64,000 bases of DNA from Leptolyngbya sp. BL0902 (GTDB lineage Bacteria; Cyanobacteriota; Cyanobacteriia; Phormidesmidales; Phormidesmidaceae). The position numbers and the translations under genes were made by a program. Location of the stretch: positions 3,067,906 to 3,131,905 of the forward strand of contig NZ_CP046155.1 of the NCBI RefSeq assembly GCF_016403105.1, in the 5' to 3' direction. The first letter of the stretch is position 1. Each line of letters begins with the position of its first letter. Of the stretch, positions 9,129-18,165 are shown piece after piece. The notes beneath the pieces are model-generated. The model had not been told where the DNA came from, did not search any database, and was given only the letters and a program-made list of their open reading frames with translations.

Positions 9129-10418
9129 ATGAAGCAAGTGATTTCTAAAGTAAGATCAAAGATTAGAGATCTCACCCAAACTGCCTTCTTTAAGGACAGC
9201 TTTTGGATGTTGATCACTCGCGCTTTAAGCATGGTGATTCAAGTAGCCTACTTCATCATCCTGGCTCGATACCTTGGCTCTGAATACTACGGCATTTTTG
9301 AGGGAAGTAAAGCTATTTGGGCCATTATATTTCCCTTTGTTGGCATGGGTGCTAGTGATCTTTTAGTTCAAGATGTCTCTAGAGAAAATCGAGTTTTTTC
9401 CCAACGGTGGGGAGATGCGTTGTCCTTAGTTTTATTGTCTGCTGGAGTGGTTGCACTAGCTATCTTCCCAGTAGTAGCCTTCTTTTTCTCATCTGTGCCA
9501 CCTTTATTTATATTTTTGACTCTAGTTGCAGATCTGGTTGGCTTAAAGCTATGTGGTTTTTCTGAAAGAGCTTTTATCGCAAGTCATCGCATAAAGGAGG
9601 CTGCCCAGTACGGCATGATATATACGGTCTCAAAGTTGGTCGGGGTGATGTTTCTGCCGATCATACCAGGAGATGATCGGCTGATGATCTGGGGATTTGT
9701 CTATTGTTTAAGTTCTTTAGTGCCTGCCTTTATTCTTTTATACTTAGTGCATAGAAAAGTTGGAAAGCCTATTTTTCGATTTAATTTCTTAGACCTAAAT
9801 AAATTAAGTCAAGGTTTTTTCTTCTCCCTTTCGGAGTCAGCATCAAGCGTCAATGCCCAAATGGATAGGGCGATGCTGGTAGGGCTTTCCAGTCCGGTAG
9901 CGGCTGGTATCTACAGTGCTGGATATCGGTTCATTGATATGGGATACCTGCCCATTATTGCTGTGCAAGGTGCGAGTTATCCGCGCTTCTTCAAGGCGGG
10001 GGAAGGTGGTCTTCGCGGAACATTGACGCTGGCAAAGAAGCTTCTCTTGCCTGGAATCCTGTACGGATTAGCAACGATTATTATCTTAGTTCTGTTTTCT
10101 CCGTTCGTTTCTCAAATCTTGGGGCCTGAATTTGAACAATCCTCGCTAGTCTTGGTTTGGCTAGCACCTGTTCACCTGCTCTTTATCCTACAGTTTCTAG
10201 CGGCTGACTCTTTGACTGGGGCTGGATATCAAAGAGCCAGAAGCTTTATTCAAGTTAGCGCAGCTGTAATTAATATTTCCCTTAATTTCTATCTCATTCC
10301 AATCTATTCCTGGCAAGGGGCTATTTGGGCAACGTTATTCTCTGAGGTATTCAAGTCAGTTCTACTTTGGATGATCGTGTGGTTCTCCTATCAAAAGGAA
10401 CGGCAAGCTCAGACCTAG
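9129..10418 (+). CDS. Polysaccharide flippase (Wzx / MOP superfamily)
   Basis: A 429-residue protein with about twelve hydrophobic segments. The first helices read FWMLITRALSMVIQVAYFIILARYLGSEYYGIFEGS, the usual N-terminus of oligosaccharide flippases (PF01943/PF13440), with an R...YLG motif in TM1-loop. Such proteins flip undecaprenyl-linked repeat units across the plasma membrane. Together with the Wzz-like and Wzy-like proteins it completes the core of a Wzx/Wzy pathway; the initiating phosphoglycosyltransferase and the outer-membrane exporter are not in the window. Confidence 0.88.
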   Translation: MKQVISKVRSKIRDLTQTAFFKDSFWMLITRALSMVIQVAYFIILARYLGSEYYGIFEGSKAIWAIIFPFVGMGASDLLVQDVSRENRVFSQRWGDALSLVLLSAGVVALAIFPVVAFFFSSVPPLFIFLTLVADLVGLKLCGFSERAFIASHRIKEAAQYGMIYTVSKLVGVMFLPIIPGDDRLMIWGFVYCLSSLVPAFILLYLVHRKVGKPIFRFNFLDLNKLSQGFFFSLSESASSVNAQMDRAMLVGLSSPVAAGIYSAGYRFIDMGYLPIIAVQGASYPRFFKAGEGGLRGTLTLAKKLLLPGILYGLATIIILVLFSPFVSQILGPEFEQSSLVLVWLAPVHLLFILQFLAADSLTGAGYQRARSFIQVSAAVINISLNFYLIPIYSWQGAIWATLFSEVFKSVLLWMIVWFSYQKERQAQT

Positions 10419-10462
10419 AAAGCAAGATAAGCCTGGCCCCTAACTCTGAGCTTCACCTGAGT

Positions 10463-11488
10463 CTAGAAACTAAATCGGTCTAAAACTTGCCCCAGTTGCC
10501 TGCCAGAGGCTGAAAACGAAAAATGCTCTAGAGCATAGGCCCGAGCATTATGGCTGATACGTCTGCGTAGATCGTGATCATGCCACAGCGTATCGATGGC
10601 TTCAGTCATGCTGTCCACACAGTTTGGCTTGACAAGCCATCCCGTTTCTCCATGAATAACATAATCATCGGCCCCGTAGAGATTAGTTAAAATGAGAGGC
10701 CGACCCATCATCATGGCATCAATGATGGTTACTTGACCCGCAGCGGTAACGTCTTTTTTAGGAAGCAATGGAAGTACACTGAGACGTGCCTGCTGGGCAA
10801 GTCGGAGGCAATCGTCGCGACTGATGCCAAAGGGCAATTCAACCTGTTCTGGAACTGCAACGCCCTGAACGGCTGATTCGCTAGTGGCCACAACAGTTTT
10901 TAGGTTTAATCTCTTGACGGCTTCAAAGAAAGTTGGAAAATCCCGATGAGCAGATCCAAGCGATGTGATAAAGGGGTTCTCAGTGTCTTCATGGTATTCA
11001 ATGGGAATTTCTGAGCCAGTGTAGGGGACAAACTCAAAACGACTTTTGGGCAAGCCTAGCCATTGGCTATAGATATTCACCTCGCGACGAGTATGGACGA
11101 TAAAATAATTGACATCTTTTAAGCTAAACTGAGCCAATTTGCGACGGAGCCCAGTGCTGCAAGTTCCCACATTGAAGATCCACGCGATTACAGGTTTTTT
11201 ACGAAATCGTAGTGCTTGTTGGAGCCCTATGGCGGCAGGCAATTGAGGATAGGCAGTTATGATGCCCTCTGTCGAGGCGTTCAAGGCGCTAGAGGCGTGT
11301 CTCATGTAGACTGACCATTCCCGTACTGAGGTGTACTTTGACTTGCGTGTGTGCCATTTTGGCAGTGGCTCTGGGCGGGGAATAATAGTTAATTCATGAT
11401 TATTTCCAGGCACATAGGGAACCAGCCATGGATCGGTAGTAGTTATATTTTCAACATCGATGAAGGGTGCAGCTACAGACCATTTCAT
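10463..11488 (-). CDS. GT-B-fold glycosyltransferase (GT4-like)
   Basis: Encoded opposite to the rest of the locus and convergent with the flippase, 341 residues. The C-terminal half has the GT4-type donor-site pattern: ARLSVLPLLPKKDVTAAGQVTIIDAMMMGRPLILTN, then GADDYVIHGETGWLVKPN and a closing helix with ISHNARAYALEHFS. The E of the usual E-x7-E motif is replaced: the region reads TIIDAM, so an Asp stands where Glu is common. The N-terminal acceptor half is divergent. Likely adds a sugar to the polymer or a lipid-linked unit; specificity is unknown. Confidence 0.78.
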   Translation of the reverse strand: MKWSVAAPFIDVENITTTDPWLVPYVPGNNHELTIIPRPEPLPKWHTRKSKYTSVREWSVYMRHASSALNASTEGIITAYPQLPAAIGLQQALRFRKKPVIAWIFNVGTCSTGLRRKLAQFSLKDVNYFIVHTRREVNIYSQWLGLPKSRFEFVPYTGSEIPIEYHEDTENPFITSLGSAHRDFPTFFEAVKRLNLKTVVATSESAVQGVAVPEQVELPFGISRDDCLRLAQQARLSVLPLLPKKDVTAAGQVTIIDAMMMGRPLILTNLYGADDYVIHGETGWLVKPNCVDSMTEAIDTLWHDHDLRRRISHNARAYALEHFSFSASGRQLGQVLDRFSF

Positions 11489-12295
11489 ATGAACTCCTCA
11501 CATCTAAGCGCAGGATTTAGGATGAATTTTAACTCAAGTGGCGATAAAAGGGTGAGCTTCTGCGCCATGGCAGTTTTTGTTGAAGCTGGACGCATTCATG
11601 AAGCCATACTTCCCTTGCCTTACAGAGACTCGCTTAATTGTAAATGATCCTACTGCTATAAATCCCTTTAAATATCTATAAAATGTCTTTATAAACTTAT
11701 ATCAAATGAGGACAATAAAAATTTGAGTTGAGCCAAAAGTGACATTAATTTAGCATCAAGGTAAGTAAAGGTCATGGGGCAGCGGCCCTTGCTAGCAAGG
11801 TTTTCAGCCAAATATGATTTAATGGGCACAGGCTATCACCATGGAAAAGGCAGCTATACTGTTAACCCTCAACTCATTAGCCCTCTACTGAAGAAGATTG
11901 AACTTTAGTTACAGAGAACAGCAATTTGAGGACGAACTCTGCATGGCTTAGCGTCCAATGCAGCACACAGATCTGAGATAAAGTTGCCCAGCATGGGATA
12001 CTCTTGGCTACTTTAAGGGCTTATGGCCATGGCATTGACGGATATCATAGCCCATCAGCCTAGAGCATCCTAGCTAATATCCATGATAGTTGTGACCATC
12101 CATAGTTGTGACCATCCATAGTTGTGACCATCCATAAAAGTAGCGTTTGCCACTATGGGATGGGATATGGGAATAGAACTCCCACCTTATATCATGCGGT
12201 CAATTACCTCTATCTATCTTTAATAAACCTAGGGGCTACAAGATGATCTATCGTTGAGGCATCCCCATTATGTCTTTTCGTTTTTTCATTTTCCC
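11489..12295. other. AT-rich intergenic region with a tandem repeat
   Basis: About 800 bp between the divergent glycosyltransferase and aroK. It is AT-richer than the genome around it and marks the right border of the polysaccharide locus. No convincing gene was seen. It holds the three-copy 16-bp repeat at 12086-12133. Confidence 0.5.
12086..12133 (+). repeat. Three perfect copies of a 16-bp tandem repeat
   Basis: The unit ATAGTTGTGACCATCC occurs three times without mismatch at 12086-12101, 12102-12117 and 12118-12133, followed by a partial ATA. It lies about 160 bp before the aroK start. There are no spacers, so it is not a CRISPR array. Such arrays vary by slippage. Confidence 0.9.
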
Positions 12296-12859
12296 ATGAC
12301 CCTCACTGCACGACTTCAAGGCACCAACCTCTACCTCATCGGCATGATGGGGGCGGGCAAAAGCAGCACTGGAACGGCCCTAGCCCAGGCGTTGGGCTAT
12401 CAGTTCTTTGATACCGATGTAGTGCTAGAAACGGTGGCAGGACGGACGATTGCTGAGATTTTCGCTCAGGAGGGAGAGGATGGGTTTCGGCAGCAGGAAA
12501 CGGAGGTGTTGGCGCAACTGGCGGCCTATCGGCGACTGGTGATTGCTACGGGGGGTGGCATTGTGACCCAGCGGCGCAACTGGGGCCACCTACACCACGG
12601 TATTGTGGTGTGGCTAGATGTGCCCCTGGCAGTGTTAGAGCAGCGTCTGGCTGGAGAAACGGGACGCCCCCTCTTGCAGCGGCCCGACTGGCGGCAAACC
12701 CTGGCAGATTTGGTGGATCAGCGCCAGCCCCTCTATGCCCAGGCGGATGTGCGGGTACCCATCGCGGCAGGGGATACAGTGGAGGTCATCACCGCGCAAA
12801 TTTTAAGCCTTGTTGACGAAAGACTGCGGGCGGATGCTCCGGCCAACCAACTCAATTGA
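12296..12859 (+). CDS. aroK: Shikimate kinase
   Basis: AroK phosphorylates shikimate with ATP in the chorismate pathway. The ATG at 12296 is used; an upstream TTG frame start at 12254 would add 14 unsupported residues. The 187-residue product has the P-loop GMMGAGKSSTG (Lys22), the FFDTDVVLE shikimate-site Asp pair, the GGG segment (IATGGGIV) and the LID RPLLQ arginine. Length and motif order are normal for the family. It is followed by argB 38 nt after its stop, on the same strand. Confidence 0.95.
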   Translation: MTLTARLQGTNLYLIGMMGAGKSSTGTALAQALGYQFFDTDVVLETVAGRTIAEIFAQEGEDGFRQQETEVLAQLAAYRRLVIATGGGIVTQRRNWGHLHHGIVVWLDVPLAVLEQRLAGETGRPLLQRPDWRQTLADLVDQRQPLYAQADVRVPIAAGDTVEVITAQILSLVDERLRADAPANQLN

Positions 12860-12897
12860 TACACTAACGGGAGCCTATCATTTCTACCGCTAGCCCT

Positions 12898-13800
12898 ATG
12901 GTTCAGTCTCCTGCCACTGCCGACACCATCCACGCCGCCGAGGCCACACGGGTTCAGATTCTCAGCGAAGCCCTGCCCTACATTCAGCAGTTTCGGGGCC
13001 GCACGGTGGTCGTCAAGTACGGCGGCGCGGCGATGAAGGACAGCAGCCTCAAGGCCGACGTCATCCGCGATATTGTGTTCATGGCCTGCGTGGGGTTGCG
13101 TCCGGTGATGGTGCATGGCGGTGGGCCAGAAATCAACACCTGGCTGGGCAAGCTGAACATCGAACCCCAGTTTAAGGACGGCCTGCGCGTCACCGATGCC
13201 CCCACCATGGATGTGGTGGAAATGGTGCTGGTGGGCCGGGTCAACAAAGAACTGGTGGGCCTAATTAACCAGGCCGGAGGCAAGGCCGTGGGCCTGTGCG
13301 GCGTGGATGGCAACCTAATCACCGCCCGTCCCCAAGGGGCCGAAGGGGTTGGCTTTGTGGGCGAAGTCAGCGGTGTCGATTCCCGCGTGATCAAGACCCT
13401 GGTGGAGGCGGGCTACATCCCCATCGTCTCCAGCGTGGCCAGGGACGACAACGGCCAAGCCTACAACATCAATGCCGACACCGTGGCTGGGGAAATTGCT
13501 GCTGCCCTAGGGGCCGAAAAGCTGATCCTACTTACCGACACCAAAGGCATTTTGGAGGACTACACCGATCCCAGCACTCTGCTGCCAAAACTGGACATCC
13601 AAAAGGCGCGGGAACTGATTGAGGTGGGCATTGTTTCCGGCGGCATGATTCCCAAGGTGAACTGCTGCGTTCGCTCCCTAGCCCAGGGCGTTGGCGCGGC
13701 GCACATTCTGGATGGCCGCATTCCCCATGCCCTGCTGCTAGAAATTTTCAGCGACCTCGGTATCGGCTCCATGATTGTGGCCTCGGAATTTCGGGGCTAA
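12898..13800 (+). CDS. argB: Acetylglutamate kinase
   Basis: ArgB phosphorylates N-acetylglutamate, the controlled step of arginine synthesis; in cyanobacteria it is the target of the PII signalling protein. The 300-residue protein shows VVKYGGAAM (phosphate-binding Lys and Gly-rich loop), VHGGGPEIN, the [13 protein letters not shown] nucleotide-site segment and LLTDTKGI. The N-terminal helix and C-terminal [16 protein letters not shown] segment are those of arginine-sensitive, PII-regulated hexameric enzymes. Start codon ATG at 12898. Neighbours aroK and gatB are unrelated housekeeping genes. Confidence 0.96.
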   Translation: MVQSPATADTIHAAEATRVQILSEALPYIQQFRGRTVVVKYGGAAMKDSSLKADVIRDIVFMACVGLRPVMVHGGGPEINTWLGKLNIEPQFKDGLRVTDAPTMDVVEMVLVGRVNKELVGLINQAGGKAVGLCGVDGNLITARPQGAEGVGFVGEVSGVDSRVIKTLVEAGYIPIVSSVARDDNGQAYNINADTVAGEIAAALGAEKLILLTDTKGILEDYTDPSTLLPKLDIQKARELIEVGIVSGGMIPKVNCCVRSLAQGVGAAHILDGRIPHALLLEIFSDLGIGSMIVASEFRG

Positions 13801-14361
13801 CCTTTGCCAGATGTCGTTACGTTAGACCAACCCGCCTCGTATTCATTGGGACTATTATCCGGGCCAGCCAGGTTGAGGGACAGGGACAATTGCGACATCC
13901 TGCTATCCGTTAGCGATTAACTCATGAGCTTTTGCCTCAGCCTTGGCCAAGGGAACACGACTCAAGACTTCCATGGGGCTTGGTTTTGTGATGCCAATAA
14001 CAACGGCATAGCGCTTCTGCATATCAAACCTTGTCAACAGTGAAATTAGCTTTCCCCGATACGGTGGAAGTCACGTGTTTTGCCTTACCCAAAGCACCAG
14101 TACCGGACGTGCTTAGAGAAGTCATAAACCGTGGATTGGAATCCCACTGGGGATAGCATAACCTGAGTGCAGGATGGAAAGAACGTGCCCCCAGGGGGTG
14201 CTGCCCCTAGGGGCGAGGCTGGAGCCTTGAAGATGGCACCCAGGCAAAGTCTAGATGCGAGGGCAGTCCTTTCCCAGAATCGGCTGTGGGGTTTGGGCCG
14301 AGGGCAGGGCCAAGGCTACAATGGTGAAGCTATTGCCCTTCGTCGTTTGTTGGAGCGGTCT
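13801..14361. other. Intergenic region argB-gatB
   Basis: A 560-bp gap. The frame open from 14167 into gatB is rejected as coding before 14362 because it is Gly/Arg-rich and unlike GatB. A short minus-strand reading frame (13903-14022) is listed separately. GC-rich short inverted repeats occur around 14190-14215, and a promoter for gatB should lie here. Confidence 0.45.
13903..14022 (-). CDS. Possible 39-residue small protein
   Basis: An ATG at 14022 opens 39 codons ending in TAG. The predicted product begins MQKRYAVVIG and ends AKAEAKAHELIANG; the second half is a plausible amphipathic helix. A GACAAGG sequence lies about 7 nt before the ATG and could serve as ribosome binding site. No family is recognised. 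It could be a true small protein, or the residue of a longer gene. Confidence 0.35.
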   Translation of the reverse strand: MQKRYAVVIGITKPSPMEVLSRVPLAKAEAKAHELIANG

Positions 14362-15864
14362 ATGACCTCTGCGGCCCCCGCCAAAACCCAGTCTGCCAAA
14401 ACCCAGTACGAGGCCATCATTGGGCTAGAGACCCATTGCCAGTTGTGTACGGAAACCAAGATTTTCTCTCCGGCCTCCACCGCCTTTGGGGCCGATCCCA
14501 ACACCTACATCGACCCGATTGTGCTGGGAATGCCGGGGGTGCTGCCCGTGCTCAACCAAAAGGTGCTGGAGTATGCCGTCAAGGCGGGGCTGGCACTGAA
14601 CTGCCAGATTGCCCCCTACTCGAAGTTTGACCGCAAGCAGTATTTCTACCCCGACCTGCCCAAGAATTACCAGATCTCCCAGTACGACCTGCCCATCGCC
14701 GAGCACGGCTGGCTAGAGATTGAGCTGATCGACAAGAAAACCAAGGCAGCCACCCGCAAGCGCATCGGCATCACCCGGTTGCACATGGAAGAGGATGCAG
14801 GCAAGCTCGTCCACGCCGGAAGCGACCGTCTGGCGGGTTCCACCTACTCTTTGGTGGACTACAACCGGGCTGGGGTGCCCCTGGTGGAAATCGTCTCGGA
14901 ACCGGACATTCGCACCGGACAAGAAGCCGCCGAATATGCCCAAGAACTGCGCCGTATCGTCCGCTACCTGGGCATCAGCGACGGCAACATGCAGGAGGGT
15001 TCCCTGCGCTGCGACGTGAACATTTCCGTGCGTCCGGTGGGCCAAGAGGAATTTGGCACCAAGGTGGAGATCAAAAACATGAACTCCTTCAGCGCCATCC
15101 AAAAGGCCATTGAGTACGAAATTGAGCGGCAGATCAAGGCCAACGAAGCAGGCGAAAAAATCCTCCAAGAAACCCGCCTGTGGGACGAAAGCACCCAGCG
15201 CACCAAGAGTATGCGCTCCAAGGAAGGCTCCAGCGACTACCGCTACTTCCCCGAACCCGACCTGCCGCCCATTGTCGTTTCCGTTGCCCAAAAAGAAGCG
15301 TGGCAAGGGGAACTGCCGGAACTGCCCGCCCAAAAGCGCAGCCGCTACGAGGAAGACTTTGGCCTCTCTGCCTACGATGCCCGGGTGCTCTGCGACGAGC
15401 GCCCCATTGCCGAGTTTTTTGAAGCCACCGTGGCCACCGGGGCCGACCCCAAACTCACCGCCAACTGGCTCACCCAGGATATTGCAGCCTACCTCAACTC
15501 TGAAAAACTCACGATTGACGAACTGCCCCTGAAGCCGGAGATGCTGGCGGAACTGGTGCAGCTGATCGAAGCGGGCACCATCAGCAACAAAATCGGCAAA
15601 GACCTATTGCCCGAACTGCTGACCCAAGGCGGTTCCCCCAAGGCGATGGTGGAAGAACGCGGCCTCAGCCAAATTTCCGACCCCGCCCAAATTGAGGCGA
15701 TGATCGATGAAGTTCTCGCCGCCCACCCCGAAGAACTGGAAGCCTACCGAGGCGGTAAGAAAAAACTGCAAGGTTTCTTTGTGGGCCAGTTGATGAAGGC
15801 CAGCGGCGGACGGGTGGATCCCAAGCTCAGCAACCAGCTCCTGAGTAAAAAGCTCAATGGCTAG
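14362..15864 (+). CDS. gatB: Aspartyl/glutamyl-tRNA amidotransferase subunit B
   Basis: GatB is the tRNA-binding kinase subunit of GatCAB, which converts Glu-tRNA(Gln) (and Asp-tRNA(Asn)) to the amidated form using ATP. The ATG at 14362 (MTSAAPAKTQ...YEAIIGLETHCQL) is right; the open frame upstream is not GatB-like. The 500-residue product has the family signature LPKNYQISQYD...PI, the HMEEDAGK segment, the DYNRAGVPLVEIVSEPD motif and RYFPEPDLPP. The C-terminal YqeY-like helical domain with GKDLLPELL is intact. gatA and gatC are elsewhere, as is common in cyanobacteria. Confidence 0.97.
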   Translation: MTSAAPAKTQSAKTQYEAIIGLETHCQLCTETKIFSPASTAFGADPNTYIDPIVLGMPGVLPVLNQKVLEYAVKAGLALNCQIAPYSKFDRKQYFYPDLPKNYQISQYDLPIAEHGWLEIELIDKKTKAATRKRIGITRLHMEEDAGKLVHAGSDRLAGSTYSLVDYNRAGVPLVEIVSEPDIRTGQEAAEYAQELRRIVRYLGISDGNMQEGSLRCDVNISVRPVGQEEFGTKVEIKNMNSFSAIQKAIEYEIERQIKANEAGEKILQETRLWDESTQRTKSMRSKEGSSDYRYFPEPDLPPIVVSVAQKEAWQGELPELPAQKRSRYEEDFGLSAYDARVLCDERPIAEFFEATVATGADPKLTANWLTQDIAAYLNSEKLTIDELPLKPEMLAELVQLIEAGTISNKIGKDLLPELLTQGGSPKAMVEERGLSQISDPAQIEAMIDEVLAAHPEELEAYRGGKKKLQGFFVGQLMKASGGRVDPKLSNQLLSKKLNG

Positions 15865-15962
15865 GGGATGAGGTTAGGGAGTTGTCAAGGGAGCACTGGT
15901 CATATCGTGGATCTCTGACCAGTGCTATCAACCGTTGTCTCTGACTATGGGGGAGAACAAAG

Positions 15963-16181
15963 ATGCAAATCATGATCAATTTGCCACCGGATCTTGAACA
16001 GGATTTGACCCGCCAAGCCGCGCAATCCAATATTCCTTTGCAAACTTTGATTCTCAATGCCTTACGTCAAACAACAGAAAATTACCCTAAGCCCCTATCT
16101 CAGTGGACAGAGGTCATTCTGACCTATGAGGGAGTGCCTGATTTCCCCGCGTTTGAATCCTACCGTGATGAACTTCTGTGA
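15963..16181 (+). CDS. VapB-like antitoxin
   Basis: A 72-residue protein. The N-terminal MQIMINLPPDLEQDLTRQAAQSN resembles the strand-helix opening of ribbon-helix-helix-like antitoxins in cyanobacterial vapBC pairs; the acidic tail (TYEGVPDFPAFESYRDELL) would be the toxin-neutralising part. Its stop overlaps the next ATG by one base, the usual coupling in toxin-antitoxin operons. The partner, however, is reduced to a C-terminal stub (next feature), so this is an antitoxin left without a working toxin here. It may still act on homologous toxins elsewhere. Confidence 0.65.
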   Translation: MQIMINLPPDLEQDLTRQAAQSNIPLQTLILNALRQTTENYPKPLSQWTEVILTYEGVPDFPAFESYRDELL

Positions 16182-16267
16182 TGCATAACCTACTGATGAT
16201 TACAGCCAATCAACGGGAATTTGATCGAGTTCCTGGATTAACCACCGAGAATTGGCGACAGTCCTAA
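16181..16267 (+). pseudogene. Remnant of a VapC-type PIN toxin (C-terminal end only)
   Basis: A 28-codon frame starts at the ATG overlapping the antitoxin stop. Its product contains ITANQREFDRVPGLTTENW, which matches the C-terminal pattern of PIN-domain VapC toxins (a T-x-N-x-x-[DE]-F-x-R-[VI]-x-G-[LV] segment followed by an ExW). The acidic N-terminal residues and about 100 residues of the domain are missing. An internal deletion fused the start to the tail. It cannot be an active ribonuclease. Confidence 0.65.
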
Positions 16268-16301
16268 AACGTCCCTTTCACCCGCGCAGGTGCCGCCTAA
16301 G

Positions 16302-17030
16302 ATGCCATCCCCTCTGATTGAGTTTCGCAATTTGCAAAAAATCTACGGCGAGGGCAATACCGAGGTGCGCGCCCTGTGGAAAGTCAACCTGGCGATTTTT
16401 CCGGGGGAATATTGTGCCATCATGGGGCCGTCTGGCTCGGGCAAGTCCACCGCCATGAATATGATTGGCTGTCTGGATCGGCCCACCGCCGGAGACTATT
16501 ACTTTGATCAGCAAAATGTGGCGACGCTGGCGGATAGCGATCTCGCCCACATTCGCAACCGCAAAATTGGCTTTGTGTTCCAGCAGTTTCATCTGTTGTC
16601 CCAGCTAACGGCGCGGGAAAATGTGGAATTGCCCATGGTCTATGCCGGGGTGGCCAAGGCGGAACGGCGACAGCGATCCCTTGCCGCCCTAGAGCAAGTC
16701 GGCTTGGGCAACCGCATCAACAATCGCCCCACCCAGCTCTCTGGAGGGCAGCAGCAGCGGGTCGCCATTGCCCGCGCCATCGTTAACCGTCCCCTGTTGC
16801 TACTGGCCGATGAACCCACGGGAGCCCTCGACACCCACACTACTGAAGAGGTGCTCAAGATTTTTGCCGACCTCCACGCCAGCGGCATCACCGTGGTGAT
16901 GGTGACGCACGAACCCGACGTGGCCCGCGCCAGCCAGCGTATCATTTGGTTTAAGGACGGAGAAGTGATGAACGATCACCTCCATCCCGCCGACCTCACC
17001 TCGTTGACCACCCTGGGCACTGCTCCATGA
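16302..17030 (+). CDS. MacB/LolD/DevA-type ABC transporter ATPase
   Basis: The 242-residue ATPase has Walker [10 protein letters not shown], the Q-loop VFQQF, signature [15 protein letters not shown], Walker [13 protein letters not shown] and the switch His (VTHEPD). The insertion pattern [20 protein letters not shown] is that of the MacB/LolD/DevA group that drives lipoprotein, peptide or glycolipid transfer at the envelope. The ATG at 16302 is chosen; a GTG at 16290 is in frame. No permease or membrane-fusion gene is next to it. Its stop overlaps the following gene by 4 nt (ATGA), so the two are translationally coupled. Confidence 0.9.
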   Translation: MPSPLIEFRNLQKIYGEGNTEVRALWKVNLAIFPGEYCAIMGPSGSGKSTAMNMIGCLDRPTAGDYYFDQQNVATLADSDLAHIRNRKIGFVFQQFHLLSQLTARENVELPMVYAGVAKAERRQRSLAALEQVGLGNRINNRPTQLSGGQQQRVAIARAIVNRPLLLLADEPTGALDTHTTEEVLKIFADLHASGITVVMVTHEPDVARASQRIIWFKDGEVMNDHLHPADLTSLTTLGTAP

Positions 17031-17485
17031 CCGCTGATGCTTTTCCCCCTGTGGCCCTGCAACCGGGCCAACTGCGTCGGATCCATCACCTGGCGCTGAA
17101 TGTGAAGGATATGACGGCCTCACGCCAGTTCTATGGTGGGCTGCTGGGGCTACGCGAACTCACCGGAGACGAGGTAGATGATACCCTCAAAGCCTTGGTG
17201 GCGGCAGGTAAGGTGGCCAACTTCCTCCTGCCCGATGGCCTGATCCTCGACCTGTTCTACGCGCCAGAGCTCGATCCCCCCGACCCCGACCCCGAACGCA
17301 CCTTCACCCGCGCCTATCACCTAGCTTTTGACATCCCTGCGGATCAGTTTGATCAAGCTCTGGCGGTGCTGCGCCATCACCAGATTGCCATCGCCCACGG
17401 CCCCGTCCGTCGGCCCACCGGGCGCGGCGTGTATTTCTATGATCCCGATGGCTTTATGGTAGAAATCCGCTGCGACCCCGATTAG
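17027..17485 (+). CDS. VOC-family (glyoxalase/dioxygenase fold) protein
   Basis: A 152-residue protein with two beta-alpha-beta-beta-beta modules. It starts RRIHHLALNVKDMTASRQFYGGLLGL, continues with AYHLAFDIPADQFDQAL at the start of the second half, and ends GVYFYDPDGFMVEIRC. The His in the first strand, the His of YHLAF and the Glu of VEIRC are at the metal-ligand positions of the family. Substrates range from methylglyoxal-glutathione to antibiotics, so a lactoylglutathione-lyase name would go too far. It is coupled to the ABC ATPase before it. Confidence 0.85.
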   Translation: MTADAFPPVALQPGQLRRIHHLALNVKDMTASRQFYGGLLGLRELTGDEVDDTLKALVAAGKVANFLLPDGLILDLFYAPELDPPDPDPERTFTRAYHLAFDIPADQFDQALAVLRHHQIAIAHGPVRRPTGRGVYFYDPDGFMVEIRCDPD

Positions 17486-17701
17486 GGCTAGCCCAGCTCA
17501 GCTAGTGCGGTGCCCTCGGCGGTGGTTGCGCTGCCGTCAGGCCCGCGATTGGAAAAGTCCAGACAAAAATGGCCTCCGGGTTTTACCCCAGAAGGCCAAT
17601 GAATGGGCGTTATCGAGAAAGCCCTGACTAGAATGGGTTATCCCTGAAGCGAGGTTCTAGCTAAGGGCTCAACACCGTCCTGCGGACTGTTCTGGCGAAA
17701 A

Positions 17702-18004
17702 CTACCAGCTCGACTTCACCACGCCGGGGAGCAAGCCTTGGTGGGCCATTTCCCGCAGTTTGTTGCGGCAAAGGCCGAAATCGCGGTAGTAGCCACGGGG
17801 ACGGCCCGTCATCCAGCAGCGGTTGTGCAGGCGAGTGGGGGCACTGTTGCGGGGCAGTTGCTGAATTTTGCGGTGGATTTCAACCCGCTCTTGCTGAGAT
17901 TGGGCATTGTTAAATTCCTCAAGCAGGGCTTCCCGCTTTTTGGCGTACTTGGCCACCAGTTGTTCCCGCTTGTTCTCGCGGGCAATCATGCTTTTCTTCG
18001 CCAT
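17702..18004 (-). CDS. rpsN: 30S ribosomal protein S14
   Basis: A 100-residue S14 (uS14) of the longer, zinc-free type. It begins [13 protein letters not shown] and has the conserved C-terminal [34 protein letters not shown]. Only single cysteines remain where the zinc-binding type has CxxC pairs. The gene stands alone, outside the main ribosomal-protein operon, as in other cyanobacteria. Confidence 0.97.
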   Translation of the reverse strand: MAKKSMIARENKREQLVAKYAKKREALLEEFNNAQSQQERVEIHRKIQQLPRNSAPTRLHNRCWMTGRPRGYYRDFGLCRNKLREMAHQGLLPGVVKSSW

Positions 18005-18165
18005 GGAGTTTCCTAGCCGTAGAACCTTGGATTACAGACACAGTCTTCTAGTTTAAGGGATAGAGAGGCTTTGTGTAAACTCCCCCCTGCCCCTGAACAG
18101 ACAGAGGTTAGGGGTTGGGGCTCCTAGCGGTGCCATTAGGGGGGCAACGCTGAAGTGCAGGCCCA

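Noticed and set aside
12086-12133. CRISPR array
   Set aside because: The three 16-bp units are directly adjacent with no spacers, and no cas gene is in the window.
17570-17599. Stem-loop after the VOC gene
   Set aside because: The TGGCCT/AGGCCA stem is interrupted and has no T tract; termination is not convincing.
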